Assembly: GCA_963764685.1 (NCBI GenBank)
Contig: CAVXTT010000013.1
Span: 1-20,613 of the forward strand
Direction of reading: 5' to 3'
Origin: CAVXTT01 sp963764685
GTDB lineage: Bacteria; Bacteroidota; Ignavibacteria; Ignavibacteriales; Ignavibacteriaceae
Length of the DNA stretch: 20,613 bases
In this document: piece by piece, positions 6,708 to 15,919 of the stretch
Layout of the letters: every line of letters starts with the position of its first letter
Position numbering within the stretch: position 1 is the stretch's first letter
The notes under the pieces: model-generated
What the model saw: the letters and a program-made list of their open reading frames with translations, nothing else
What the model was told of the DNA's origin: nothing
The model's database searches: none
Position numbers and translations under genes: made by a program

Positions 6708-7460
6708 ATGACTGCAGGAGAAGGTTACCCGAAAAAACTTTTCATTTATATCGCTGCCTGGTTTATTATCTGGGCGGTTGTGTTTGAATTCATTGTACCG
6801 GTAAATAAATTTCTGCCGGCCCCCTCTGTGCTTATCCGGGCTTTCGGGTCTCTATGGACAGACTACCGACTGGGAATAAATCTCCTTTCCTCTGTATCCG
6901 TTCTGTATGTCTCACTGGCATTATCATTCTTCCTGGTCAGCTATCTCAGGGAGCTGTTCTTCAGGGGACGGGGTCTTTTATTTAATATCCTGTTATCCCT
7001 TGAATGGTTTGCAGAATTCGTACCCGGTATTATTATTGGAATCCTCCTGGTATTCTGGTTCCCTGGCTCTGATTATACGGAATTCCTTTTCCTCTTCTGT
7101 CTTTGCTTTGCTTCCCTCGGCATCTCTCTTTTTAAGCTGAGAGATCAAATAAATAAAGGGTACCGTGAAGCTGCCGTCTCACTCGGCATTAAGGGAAGGG
7201 AATTATCCAAAGTAGAATTTAATTCTGTTCTTCCTGTATTAGCCGGTTCCCTCGACAGACTTCATTATTATGCGTGGACTATGCTGATAATATTTGAATT
7301 TATCAACAGGTCTTACGGACTTGGTGCTGTACTAAGAAATGCTCTCGAATATAAAGACCTTTCCGCATTTACTGCATCTTTGGTTGTAACCGGCGTTATA
7401 ATTTATGCCGGTAACCGTCTTCTTGATTTACTGCTGGAAAAGTATGTCCACTGGAACTGA
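6708..7460 (+). CDS. ABC transporter permease (SsuC/TauC/ThiX-like binding-protein-dependent family)
   Basis: A 250-residue inner-membrane permease with about six hydrophobic segments (near residues 10-30, 48-75, 85-115, 120-140, 185-205 and 220-240). The cytoplasmic EAA coupling loop is clear at about 157-180: REAAVSLGIKGRELSKVEF, followed by the conserved LPVLAGSL stretch. This layout fits single-permease importers of the nitrate/sulfonate/taurine/HMP class. AAAGGA precedes the ATG closely (2-3 bases). The stop lies 1 base before the ATP-binding protein's preferred start, so the genes are co-translated. No periplasmic binding protein is present nearby, so the substrate is undetermined. Confidence 0.8.
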   Translation: MTAGEGYPKKLFIYIAAWFIIWAVVFEFIVPVNKFLPAPSVLIRAFGSLWTDYRLGINLLSSVSVLYVSLALSFFLVSYLRELFFRGRGLLFNILLSLEWFAEFVPGIIIGILLVFWFPGSDYTEFLFLFCLCFASLGISLFKLRDQINKGYREAAVSLGIKGRELSKVEFNSVLPVLAGSLDRLHYYAWTMLIIFEFINRSYGLGAVLRNALEYKDLSAFTASLVVTGVIIYAGNRLLDLLLEKYVHWN

Positions 7461-7461
7461 A

Positions 7462-8235
7462 ATGAATATTCTTGAAGTAAAAAATATTACCCGTAACCTG
7501 ATGCTCCCCGGAGGAGTTTCCCTCAGACTGCTTGAAAACATCAATTTTAACATACCCGAAGAGGATAAAGGTAAGGTTACTTCGATCCTTGCTCCATTAC
7601 GTTCTGGAAAATCTACTTTACTTAAGATTATTGCAGAAATTGAAAAGCCTGACCTGGGTGAGATCATTTTGAGTAAAAATGAGTATCCAAATGATACATC
7701 AAGAATAATTTACCTCCCAGAAACAGCTGTTTCTTTCCCCTGGAAGTCGGTTCAGGGTAATATAGAAATGGCATTAAAATTGAACAAAAATAAGCAAGGG
7801 TTGTCTCCGAATGAGATAATTTCCCTTATAGAATTAACGGGATATGAGAGTCATTTTCCTGATAACAAGAGTTACGGTTTCAGATTCAGAATTGCCCTTG
7901 GAAGGGCGCTGGCTGTTAATCCTCTTTTTGTTTTAATAGATGACTCGTTCAGGATAATGGATCCTGAATCTAAAACTGAGATATATGATCTAATTAAGAA
8001 GATCTGCAGTAAAACGGGCATTACGATTATTGCAGCAACTGCAGATATTTCAGAAGCAGTGATATTATCAGACAGGATACTGCTGATGAGAAAAAATCCG
8101 GGCAGGATATTCTACGATTACAGGAAACGGGATAGTTCTTTGAAAGATTGGTCAGATCTGAATGGTTTCAGAGAAGAAATACAAAGGCTCTTCAGGAATG
8201 AGGATTTACCCAATAATATGCAATTAACGATTTAA
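7462..8235 (+). CDS. ABC transporter ATP-binding protein with degenerate catalytic motifs
   Basis: A 257-residue protein aligned along its length with SsuB/TauB-type ATPases, but with most catalytic positions changed. Numbering from ATG 7462: Walker A is APLRSGKST (44-52), keeping GKST but losing the first two glycines; the Q-loop glutamine position is Pro86 (YLPET); the signature LSGGQ position reads SYGFR (137-141); Walker B is VLIDD (157-161), with Asp161 where the catalytic Glu normally stands; the H-loop position reads ATAD, with Ala194 for His. The segment ISEAVILSDRILLM after it is normal for the family. The frame is intact and free of stops over the full domain, which argues for retained function. 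An alternative ATG at 7444 would overlap the permease; I prefer 7462, behind GGAACTGAA. The carboxyltransferase gene follows after 4 bases. ATP binding is likely; efficient hydrolysis is doubtful. Confidence 0.75.
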   Translation: MNILEVKNITRNLMLPGGVSLRLLENINFNIPEEDKGKVTSILAPLRSGKSTLLKIIAEIEKPDLGEIILSKNEYPNDTSRIIYLPETAVSFPWKSVQGNIEMALKLNKNKQGLSPNEIISLIELTGYESHFPDNKSYGFRFRIALGRALAVNPLFVLIDDSFRIMDPESKTEIYDLIKKICSKTGITIIAATADISEAVILSDRILLMRKNPGRIFYDYRKRDSSLKDWSDLNGFREEIQRLFRNEDLPNNMQLTI

Positions 8236-8239
8236 GCTG

Positions 8240-9782
8240 ATGCGTAAAAAGCTGGAAGAACTGAAGAAGAAAAAACAGGAGGCTCTCCTTGGCGGCGGTG
8301 CTGATAAAATTAAAACTCAGCACGATAAAGGAAAACTGTCTGCCAGGGAAAGAATAGAGCTTCTTTGTGATGAGAACAGCTTTGAGGAAATTGATACTTT
8401 CGTTCAGCACAGGTCCAAGGATTTCGGCCTGGATAAGCAGAAATATTCGGGTGACGGAGTTGTTACCGGTTTCGGTAAAATAGAAGATCGTCCGGTTGCT
8501 GTGTTCAGTCAGGACTTTACAGTATTCGGAGGTTCTCTTTCCGAGACAAATGCTGAAAAGATCGTTAAGATAATGGAAACTGCTATGAAGCTCGGCATCC
8601 CGGTAATCGGATTAAATGATTCGGGAGGTGCCAGGATCCAGGAGGGTGTTAACAGTTTAGGCGGATATGCTGATATCTTCCTTCTTGAATACTCTTGCTT
8701 CTGGTGTTATTCCGCAGATTTCTGTTGTTATGGGACCTTGTGCCGGCGGTGCGGTTTATTCACCTGCCATAACTGATTTTATTTTTATGGTCAGGCACAC
8801 AAGCTATATGTTTGTAACGGGCCCCAACGTTGTAAAAACTGTCACACACGAAGATGTTAGTTTTGAGGATCTTGGAGGTGCAGACACACATTCTACCAAG
8901 AGCGGTGTCGCCCACTTCATTTTTGAGAATGAGATCGAGACTCTCCTGAATGTAAGGAGGTTGATAACATATCTCCCGTTGAATTACCTTGATAAACCGG
9001 TAGAGCTTAATTACCCGGCGGCGGAAACTCCGGATGTAGGTTTGGCAGACTTAATACCTGACAGTCCTAACAAACCTTACGATATGAAGGAGATTATTAA
9101 GCGGCTTGTAGACAATAAGGATTTCTTTGAGGTCCATTCAGGTTACGCGGAAAATATTATAGTCGGATTTGCAAGGATAGGCGGAATGTCCGTCGGTATA
9201 GTTGCAAATCAGCCATCAGTATTAGCCGGAGTACTTGATATAAATGCATCGGTAAAAGGTGCCAGGTTTGTCAGATTCTGCGATGCTTTTAATATCCCCC
9301 TGCTTGTGCTGGTTGACGTACCGGGCTTTCTTCCCGGAACCGAACAGGAATGGAATGGAATCATACGTCACGGTGCAAAACTTTTATTTGCATTCTGTGA
9401 GGCTACCGTTCCCAAGATTACGGTTATTACCCGTAAGGCATACGGCGGAGCATATGACGTTATGAATTCCAAGCATATAAGAGGCGACTTTAATTTTGCC
9501 TGGCCCTCTGCGGAAATAGCGGTAATGGGTCCAAAAGGAGCAGTGGAAATTATTTTTAAGAGAGAAATAAGCAAAGCCGCTGATCCGGCTGCTGAGACAG
9601 AGAAAATGCTGAATGAATATGTAGAGAAGTTTGCTAATCCCTACATAGCTGCCGAGAGAGGTTTCCTGGATGATGTGATCAATCCTGCAGAAACAAGGCA
9701 GAGAGTAATACAGGCGTTCTCTCTTTTGAAAACAAAGGTTGATAAGAATCCGCGCAAGAAGCACGGTAACATACCTTTATAA
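8240..9782 (+). CDS. pccB: Acyl-CoA carboxylase beta subunit (propionyl-CoA/methylmalonyl-CoA carboxyltransferase), one frame break
   Basis: About 514 codons once one break is bridged, the normal size for this family. The subunit transfers the carboxyl group from biotin to an acyl-CoA in the cytoplasm. N-terminal part: KLSARERIELLCDENSFEE, GDGVVTGFGKI, and SGGARIQEGVNSLGGYADIF. The frame then moves by one base at about 8680-8690 and continues NTLASGVIPQISVVMGPCAGGAVY (oxyanion glycine loop). The C-terminal half has VDVPGFLPGTEQEW and TRKAYGGAYDVMNSKH. The Asp in GGAYDVM is at the position known in actinobacterial enzymes to influence acyl-CoA choice, and Asp there fits propionyl-CoA; this is inference. 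An extra base in TTCCTTC explains the break. The start lies 4 bases after the ABC ATPase stop. The biotin-carrying alpha subunit is not in the window. Confidence 0.85.
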
Positions 9783-9963
9783 ATAAGGTATTTCCTGATG
9801 TTTTATTAAAAAGAAAATATTTATTTTTGGGGGTACATAAAAAAAGTTTTTAGAGGTAACTTGTTGTAATAAAGAATATTATAGAAGGAATCTGAAACAA
9901 TACTTGATAAATTTTCTGTAATTCCTTATATTCACTTTAACATAATTAAAAACGGAGAAATGA

Positions 9964-12625
9964 ATGGATAGAAAACTACTGTCATTTCTTGTTATAGCTT
10001 TGTTCACCTTATTCCTCGGGGGGTGTGGGGCGAATAAAGAAATAACAAAACAAGATGATAACAGCAGTGAAAAGACCAGCAATAATGGGGGTATTGTTTC
10101 CGAAATGCTGGAACAGGCAAGGCAGTTCTATATTGCCGCAGTTGCCAAACAGGAAGTAAACAGCACTTCTGAAGCAATTAATAATTATGAGTCTGCACTC
10201 AGAATCATCAATAATCTAAGCTATTATCCCGGTATCGAGGAGAATGAGGCTTATGTTGAACTTGAAAAATCGATAATTGACGACTACAAGAAATATGTAG
10301 ACGGCCTGCCTGAATTACCTGTCGATGTATCATTTGCCGCACTTGAAGAATGGATGGGAAAAAGCCTTCCTGAATTACAAATAACTGTAAAAGAAGATGA
10401 CAATCAGAAAACTGTAGTTATACCGGCCGATGTTCCCCTTGAAGTTAATGCCTACGTCGAAGGATGGGTAGAATACTTCACCGGTAAGGGAAGAAAGTAT
10501 ATGGAGCTCTGGCTTTCCAGGTCAGGCAAGTACTTCCCTATGATGGCACAGATATTTAAGGAAGAAGGGGTACCCCAGCAGCTTATTTATTTAAGTATGG
10601 TGGAAAGCGGACTTAATCCTACTGCCCGTTCCTGGGCAAGCGCTGTAGGTTTATGGCAGTTTATTAAGTCTACCGGCAGGATGTATGGATTAGAGTCAGG
10701 CTTTTATTTTGATGAAAGAAGAGACCCTGAAAAGTCGACCAGGGCTGCTGCACGTCATTTAAAGGATTTGTATAACTCGCTTGGCGACTGGTATCTTGCG
10801 CTGGCATCCTATAATGCCGGTGAGGGAAGGGTAACAAGAGCAGTAAGAAGATCAGGAGCAAACAATTTCTGGTCGGCTATGAAATACCTGCCTAAGGAAA
10901 CAAGAAGCTATGTTCCCCAATATATCGCAGTATGTCTGATTGCAATGGATCCTGCAAAATATGGTTTTAACAATATTCAGCAGCTTAAGCCGTATGATTA
11001 TGAAACCCATAAAGTTGAAGGATCTATCGATCTGAACTACATAGCCCAGGTAATGAATGTTCAGGGAGAAACCCTGATCGATATGAATCCTGAGCTTATT
11101 CAGCAGTGTACTCCTTCAAATTATTCAGGCGGTTATCCGCTGAAGATACCTAAAGGCTATTCCGGACAACTTGCAAACAACCTGAAGGAAATACCGGAAT
11201 GGGCAAAAAGAAATTTTCTTGTCCATACAGTTAAAAAAGGTGAAACTCTCTCAAAGATCGCAGGCCGGTATGGTATAACCAAGAACGAACTTGCTGATGC
11301 CAATAATATTTCCGTTAAGACAAAACTCTCAAGAGGCGTACAGCTGAGAATACCTATTTCAGGTGGTTCCGGAACCAACTACGCTTATAATACTAATACT
11401 GAGACAGCAGAGGATAACGGCGACTATGTGTCTCCTTATCTTTCCCTTAATAAAGAGACTGGTACAGTTCCTGTTACAGGTGATGACGAAGTACTTGCCT
11501 TCAATCCTGATGACAATAGCGATACTAACAATTCCGGTGAAAATGTTACTACAGAAGAGAATACTAACGGTGAAGAGTTAGCGTCAAACGATGAGGAAGT
11601 TACAGAAAATTCCAATGTTACAGGTGTCCCTGGAAATACAGTCCCTGTTACATACAGAGTAAAGAAATATGATAGTCTTATCGGTATAGCCGACTTATTT
11701 AATACAAGGGTTACCGATGTAAGAAACTGGAATAACATTCCTTATACTGCAACCATATCTGTGGGACAGAACCTCACCATCTATGTGCCCCAGGATAAGA
11801 AAGATTTCTACGCCAGTCTTGATAACCAGACACCGACCGAGAAGGTTATCACCAAGAATACACTTACAAAGACAAACACTTCTTCGGTTGTTTACCACCG
11901 TGTAAGGAGAGGTGAAACACTTAATTACATTGCATCAAAATACAATGTTAGTGTTAATGATCTTAAAGAGTGGAATGACATCAGCGGAAATAAGATCCTG
12001 ACGGGAAGCAAGCTGAAAATAAGATCCGAAAAGAATTACAACTACATCGCTTCCAATGAGAACACTGTTAATAAGACAACCAAGCCGACAGTATTCAGAT
12101 ACAGGGTTAAAAGAGGTGAAACGTTAAGCGAGCTTAGTGAGAAATTCGGTGTTACATCCAACCAGATTAAGAGATGGAACGGATTAAACTCCAATAAGCT
12201 TTATGCCGGCAGAACAATAAAGATATACAGTAATGAGAATTATGGTTTGGGAGATAATACCACCAAATCAAATGCTAACCTTAATTACTATAAGATAAAG
12301 CCGGGAGATTCAATCGGCGGTATAGCAGAGCTGTATAAAGTATCTGCTGCAAATATCAGAAGCTGGAATGGTTTAAGAAGCAATAAAATTATTTGCCGGT
12401 ACTACCCTCAAGATATATTCTGATGCTACAGTAAATGATATTCCGGAGACAAAAGCTCCTGTTACAAAACCAACAACTAAGAATTCTTCCATACATACTG
12501 TTGCTGCAGGCGAGACATTATTCTCTATTGCAAAACAGCATAAGATGAGTGTTGATGAGTTAAGAACCCTCAACAGCATCAAGAGCACTAAATTAATGGT
12601 TGGACAAAAGCTAAAAGTTAAATAA
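9964..12625 (+). CDS. Membrane-bound lytic murein transglycosylase (MltD-like lipoprotein) with six LysM domains, one frame break
   Basis: About 886 residues when a single inserted base near 12392-12394 is bridged. The N-terminus is a lipoprotein signal with lipobox LGGC (Cys at about residue 20), so the protein is anchored in the membrane facing the periplasm. The SLT catalytic domain spans about 195-320: LIYLSMVESGLNP carries the catalytic Glu (near 213), followed by SAVGLWQFIKSTG and ALASYNAGEGRV. LysM peptidoglycan-binding repeats begin near residues 419, 561, 642, 710, 773 and 842, each opening with a V-(K/R)-x-GETL-type motif. A Thr/Asn/Glu-rich linker (about 465-560) separates the first from the rest. 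After the break the frame reads AGTTLKIYSDATVND and ends GQKLKVK. The start ATG 9964 has CGGAG 6 bases upstream; an ATG at 9960 is stopped at once. Enzymes of this family cleave glycan strands to 1,6-anhydro-muropeptides. Confidence 0.88.
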
Positions 12626-12659
12626 CTTAGCAGCAGTTCTTATAAATATTGTTAGACCA

Positions 12660-12748
12660 AGCCGTTAGGGGTGTTATCTGTTTAGCGCGGATAACTGAGA
12701 TCATACCCTGTAACCTGATCTGGATAATACCAGCGTAGGAAAACGGGC
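12660..12748 (+). promoter_or_regulatory. TPP riboswitch (THI element)
   Basis: The conserved THI-box strings occur in order: AGGGGTG (12667-12673), CTGAGAT (12695-12701), ATACCC (12703-12708), and the block from AACCTGATCTGGATAATACC (12712-12731) to CAGCGTAGGAAA (12731-12742). A short P3 arm (GTTATC 12673-12678 with GATAAC 12689-12694) is visible. P1 closes AGCCGT (12660-12665) onto ACGGGCT (12743-12749). The RNA binds thiamin pyrophosphate; placed in front of a terminator and a TonB receptor, it should switch off uptake when TPP is plentiful. Confidence 0.95.
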
Positions 12749-12766
12749 TAAAATAGAATAGTTAAG

Positions 12767-12799
12767 TTTTAGCCGTTTATTTAACGGCTATTTTATTTT
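12767..12799 (+). terminator. Riboswitch-controlled intrinsic terminator
   Basis: TAGCCGTT (12770-12777) pairs with AACGGCTA (12783-12790) around loop TATTT, followed by TTTTATTTT (12791-12799). Its left arm TTTTAGCCGT (12767-12776) can instead pair with ACGGGCTAAAA (12743-12753), which contains the 3' side of riboswitch P1. The alternative pairing would be the antiterminator used when TPP is absent. The ribosome site of the receptor gene follows at once. Confidence 0.85.
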
Positions 12800-12809
12800 G
12801 GAGCTCAAA

Positions 12810-15263
12810 ATGAAATACTACTTAGTTATTCTATTTTTTTTGTCCTGCTATCCTCTTTTTGCACAAGGACATATTTCCGGCAAGGTAACTGATTCAGAAA
12901 CAGGCCAGCCTCTTGCCGGTGCAAATATAATTATTGAAGAGACCAGCGAAGGTACTTCAAGTGAAGCTGACGGAAGCTTTCAGATTCCCGCCTCATCCAT
13001 AGATAAAATAATCCTCATCAGGTTTATCGGCTACCGTAACAGAAGCTTCTTCGTAAAGGATTCCTCATTCATTAACATAGCTCTCGAACCCTCACCGATA
13101 TTATCACAGTCCGTTCTTGTTGAGGCTTCGATAGGAATAGAAGGTACTACTCCAGCAGCATTCAGCAAGCTGAATAAAGAAGAGATAAGAAAGAAATATT
13201 CCGTTCAGGATGTTCCGCAGATGTTAAGCAGTCTTCCTTCTGCAATGTTCTATTCGGAAAACGGCAACGGTATCGGGTACAATTATCTTAACATCAGGGG
13301 ATTTGACCAAAGGAGGATAACCGTTACCATAAATGGTATTCCTCAGAACGATCCTGAAGACCACAATGTATACTGGCTTGATTTTCCTGATCTTCTCGGA
13401 AGCACGAAACTTATCCAGGTGCAGAGAGGAGCAGGGGGCATATTCGGCTATCCTTCTGTAGGAGGGACTGTAAATATTATAACATCAGGATTTACCCCTC
13501 AGCCGGAGATAAGTGCAGGCATTTCATACGGAAGCTTCGTTACAAGAAAATACTCAGCTTCCTTCAGCAGCGGTCTTATTGACGGGAAGTATAATGTATA
13601 CGGCAGTCTCTCCCAGATACTCAGCAGCGGTTACCGTGACCTCTCCTGGGTGAAATTTAATTCTTACCATTTATCTGCTGCACGGTATGACAAGGATTTT
13701 ACCACTCAAATAAACTTCTTTGGAGGACCTGTTGCTGATGGTCTTGCCTATACCGGCCTTCCGAAATTTGCAGTTAAGGACAAAGATCTCAGGAGAGCCA
13801 ATTACTCATACTGGGAGGCTGATTCTTCCGGGTACACTTATACAATAGCAAGACGTCCTGAGGAAAAGGAGAACTTCTCACAGCCTCATTTTGAGCTGCT
13901 TAATGATTACAGGGTAAATGATAATATTAATCTTAACTCTGCCTTATTCCTTGTACTGGGCAACGGCTTCTTTGACTACGACGGCTCCTGGGGAGATACC
14001 ACTTATTTCAGACTGACTGCAGAGAACGGATTTGCACCAACACAGAATCCGGGCAATGCTTTAATCCGTGCAATGGTTGAGAATACCCAGTATGGATGGA
14101 TACCAAGAATAAGCATAAAGCACCGGAATGGAGAACTGCTTGCCGGTACTGAAATAAGAGTACACCGTTCGCTTCATTGGGGAAGCATACAGTTTGCTGA
14201 GAACCTTCCGGCAGGTGTAACTGCTGAATATAAATATTACTCCTACAGGGGAGCGATGGATATCTTTAACGGTTTTGTTAATGAGAGATACTCAATAAGC
14301 AGCAAAATAGATTTAACGGGAGAGCTGCAGGCTGCGTATCATAAGTACAGACTTTATGAAGAGATGTACCTTAATAATGATTTCTCTGTAGAAGGTGTTT
14401 TCTTTAATCCCAAGGCAGGAATAAACTACCGCTTCAATGACTGGCATAACCTGTACTTCTCATTTGCAAGGGTGACAAGGGAGCCGAGATTAAAGAACTA
14501 CTATGATGCAGCTGAATCAAGCGGGGGAGAGGTCCCTATGTTTGAACATAATCCTGACGGCAGTTATAATTTTGATAATCCTCTTGTTAAGCCTGAGACA
14601 ATGAACGATTTTGAACTTGGCACCTATTACAGCTCCGGGAGGTTTACCGGTTCACTTAACTTGTTCTATATGCTTTTTACAGATGAGATTGTAAAGAATG
14701 GTAAGATCGATAAGTTCGGACAGCCGGTTACAGGAAATATGCCCCGTACACTGCACAGGGGAGTTGAAGCAAATGCTCAATTTGTGTTTACTGATAATAT
14801 ATCATTGCTTGCAGGATTCACCTACTGCAGGAATACAATCGAAGAAGGAAGTTATTTTATTGATGCTGAGAATTCAATTGACCTTAACGGGAACCGCATT
14901 GGCGGCTTTCCTGATGTAATGGGGAATGCAGGAATCAGATTTACTTATAAAGGATTAGACGTTCAGCTTACAGGGAAATATATAGGGAAGTTTTATTCCG
15001 ATAACTATGACAATAACCTTAAGGATTATCTCCTGCTATATCCCGGTTTTGAAAGTTATAGTGATAACGTGAATGATGCCTATTTCACTGCAGATATTTC
15101 AGCAAGCTATGAATTGAACCTTTTGAGTGAGTATACACCTTCTAGAATATTCATTCAGCTATTTAATATTACAAACAATCTTTATTCTGCTTATGCAATC
15201 GGGAAGGAATTTTTTCCTTCAGCAGGTATTAATATTATGGCGGGATTACAGGTCGGTTTATGA
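12810..15263 (+). CDS. TonB-dependent outer-membrane receptor, probable thiamin (or thiamin precursor) transporter
   Basis: An 817-residue receptor. Residues 1-18 are a signal peptide (MKYYLVILFFLSCYPLFA). Residues about 22-100 form a carboxypeptidase-regulatory-like beta-sandwich (GKVTDSETGQPLAGANI), common in Bacteroidota-type receptors. The plug follows at about 105-220: LNIRGFDQRRITVTINGIP, VYWLDFPD, VQRGAGGIFGYPSVGGTVNI. The rest is a 22-strand type barrel ending in an aromatic-poor GLQVGL strand. I start at ATG 12810, 6 bases after TTGGAG; the in-frame TTG at 12798 lies inside the terminator T-run and would be a poor start. The TPP riboswitch directly upstream and the thiamin pyrophosphokinase overlapping downstream point to thiamin-type ligands; the protein sequence alone does not show the ligand. 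No frame break in 2.45 kb. Confidence 0.9.
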   Translation: MKYYLVILFFLSCYPLFAQGHISGKVTDSETGQPLAGANIIIEETSEGTSSEADGSFQIPASSIDKIILIRFIGYRNRSFFVKDSSFINIALEPSPILSQSVLVEASIGIEGTTPAAFSKLNKEEIRKKYSVQDVPQMLSSLPSAMFYSENGNGIGYNYLNIRGFDQRRITVTINGIPQNDPEDHNVYWLDFPDLLGSTKLIQVQRGAGGIFGYPSVGGTVNIITSGFTPQPEISAGISYGSFVTRKYSASFSSGLIDGKYNVYGSLSQILSSGYRDLSWVKFNSYHLSAARYDKDFTTQINFFGGPVADGLAYTGLPKFAVKDKDLRRANYSYWEADSSGYTYTIARRPEEKENFSQPHFELLNDYRVNDNINLNSALFLVLGNGFFDYDGSWGDTTYFRLTAENGFAPTQNPGNALIRAMVENTQYGWIPRISIKHRNGELLAGTEIRVHRSLHWGSIQFAENLPAGVTAEYKYYSYRGAMDIFNGFVNERYSISSKIDLTGELQAAYHKYRLYEEMYLNNDFSVEGVFFNPKAGINYRFNDWHNLYFSFARVTREPRLKNYYDAAESSGGEVPMFEHNPDGSYNFDNPLVKPETMNDFELGTYYSSGRFTGSLNLFYMLFTDEIVKNGKIDKFGQPVTGNMPRTLHRGVEANAQFVFTDNISLLAGFTYCRNTIEEGSYFIDAENSIDLNGNRIGGFPDVMGNAGIRFTYKGLDVQLTGKYIGKFYSDNYDNNLKDYLLLYPGFESYSDNVNDAYFTADISASYELNLLSEYTPSRIFIQLFNITNNLYSAYAIGKEFFPSAGINIMAGLQVGL

Positions 15264-15919
15264 CAGTTAAAAAATGTATAATTCTTGCTAACGGCAAGCC
15301 TCCTTCCCGGAGGGTTATATCTTCTGTACGGAAATCCGGGTATAATGATCTGATATGTGCCGACGGGGGAGCTAACCATGCATACCTGATGAACCTTGTT
15401 CCAAAAGCAGTAATAGGAGACCTCGACAGCATCAGGCCGGATGTACTTAAGAATCTTAACCGGCATACTGAAGTAATAAAGATCTCCCGTCAGAATGATA
15501 CCGATGTGGAGAAATGCATAAAGTATTCTTTGAAAAAGGGATACAATGATATAATTCTTATGGGAGTTACCGGCGACAGGCTTGATCATACATTCTGCAA
15601 CCTTGGCATCGTACTAAAATATTATAAACAGATTAAACTAAAGATACTTGCCGAAAATTCACTCCTGATACCGTACTCCGGAGAAGTAACACTTGATACA
15701 GTACCGGGAGAAACTATTTCCCTCTACGGCTTTAACAGGAAAACAAAAATTAAATCTTCCGGGTTAAAGTATAAGCTGAATAATATCCCTCTGCCTTTCG
15801 GAGAAAAGGAAAGCACAAGCAACCGGGCAGCCGGTGATAAGGTTCAGCTTCATATATCCGGGGGGATAATATTTATTATCAGGGATTATCATACTTTGAA
15901 AAAGAATGGTCTCATTTAG
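15260..15919 (+). CDS. thiN: Thiamin pyrophosphokinase
   Basis: A 219-residue enzyme that converts thiamin and ATP to thiamin pyrophosphate and AMP in the cytoplasm. Diagnostic motifs: CADGGANHA (about residue 34), VIGDLDSI (53), QNDTDVEKC (78) and GVTGDRLDHT (102), which make the ATP/Mg and catalytic site of the N-terminal domain. The C-terminal beta domain carries the thiamin-site segment STSNRAAGDKVQLHISGG. The ATG overlaps the receptor's stop by 4 bases (ATGA), so the two are translationally coupled, and the stop overlaps the symporter start by 14 bases. The gene lies behind the TPP riboswitch and is therefore expected to be repressed by its own product. Confidence 0.93.
   Translation: MTVKKCIILANGKPPSRRVISSVRKSGYNDLICADGGANHAYLMNLVPKAVIGDLDSIRPDVLKNLNRHTEVIKISRQNDTDVEKCIKYSLKKGYNDIILMGVTGDRLDHTFCNLGIVLKYYKQIKLKILAENSLLIPYSGEVTLDTVPGETISLYGFNRKTKIKSSGLKYKLNNIPLPFGEKESTSNRAAGDKVQLHISGGIIFIIRDYHTLKKNGLI

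Noticed and set aside
12798..12809. TTG 12798 as the receptor start
   Set aside because: It falls at the end of the terminator T-run and overlaps the ribosome site; ATG 12810 has correct spacing and begins the signal peptide.
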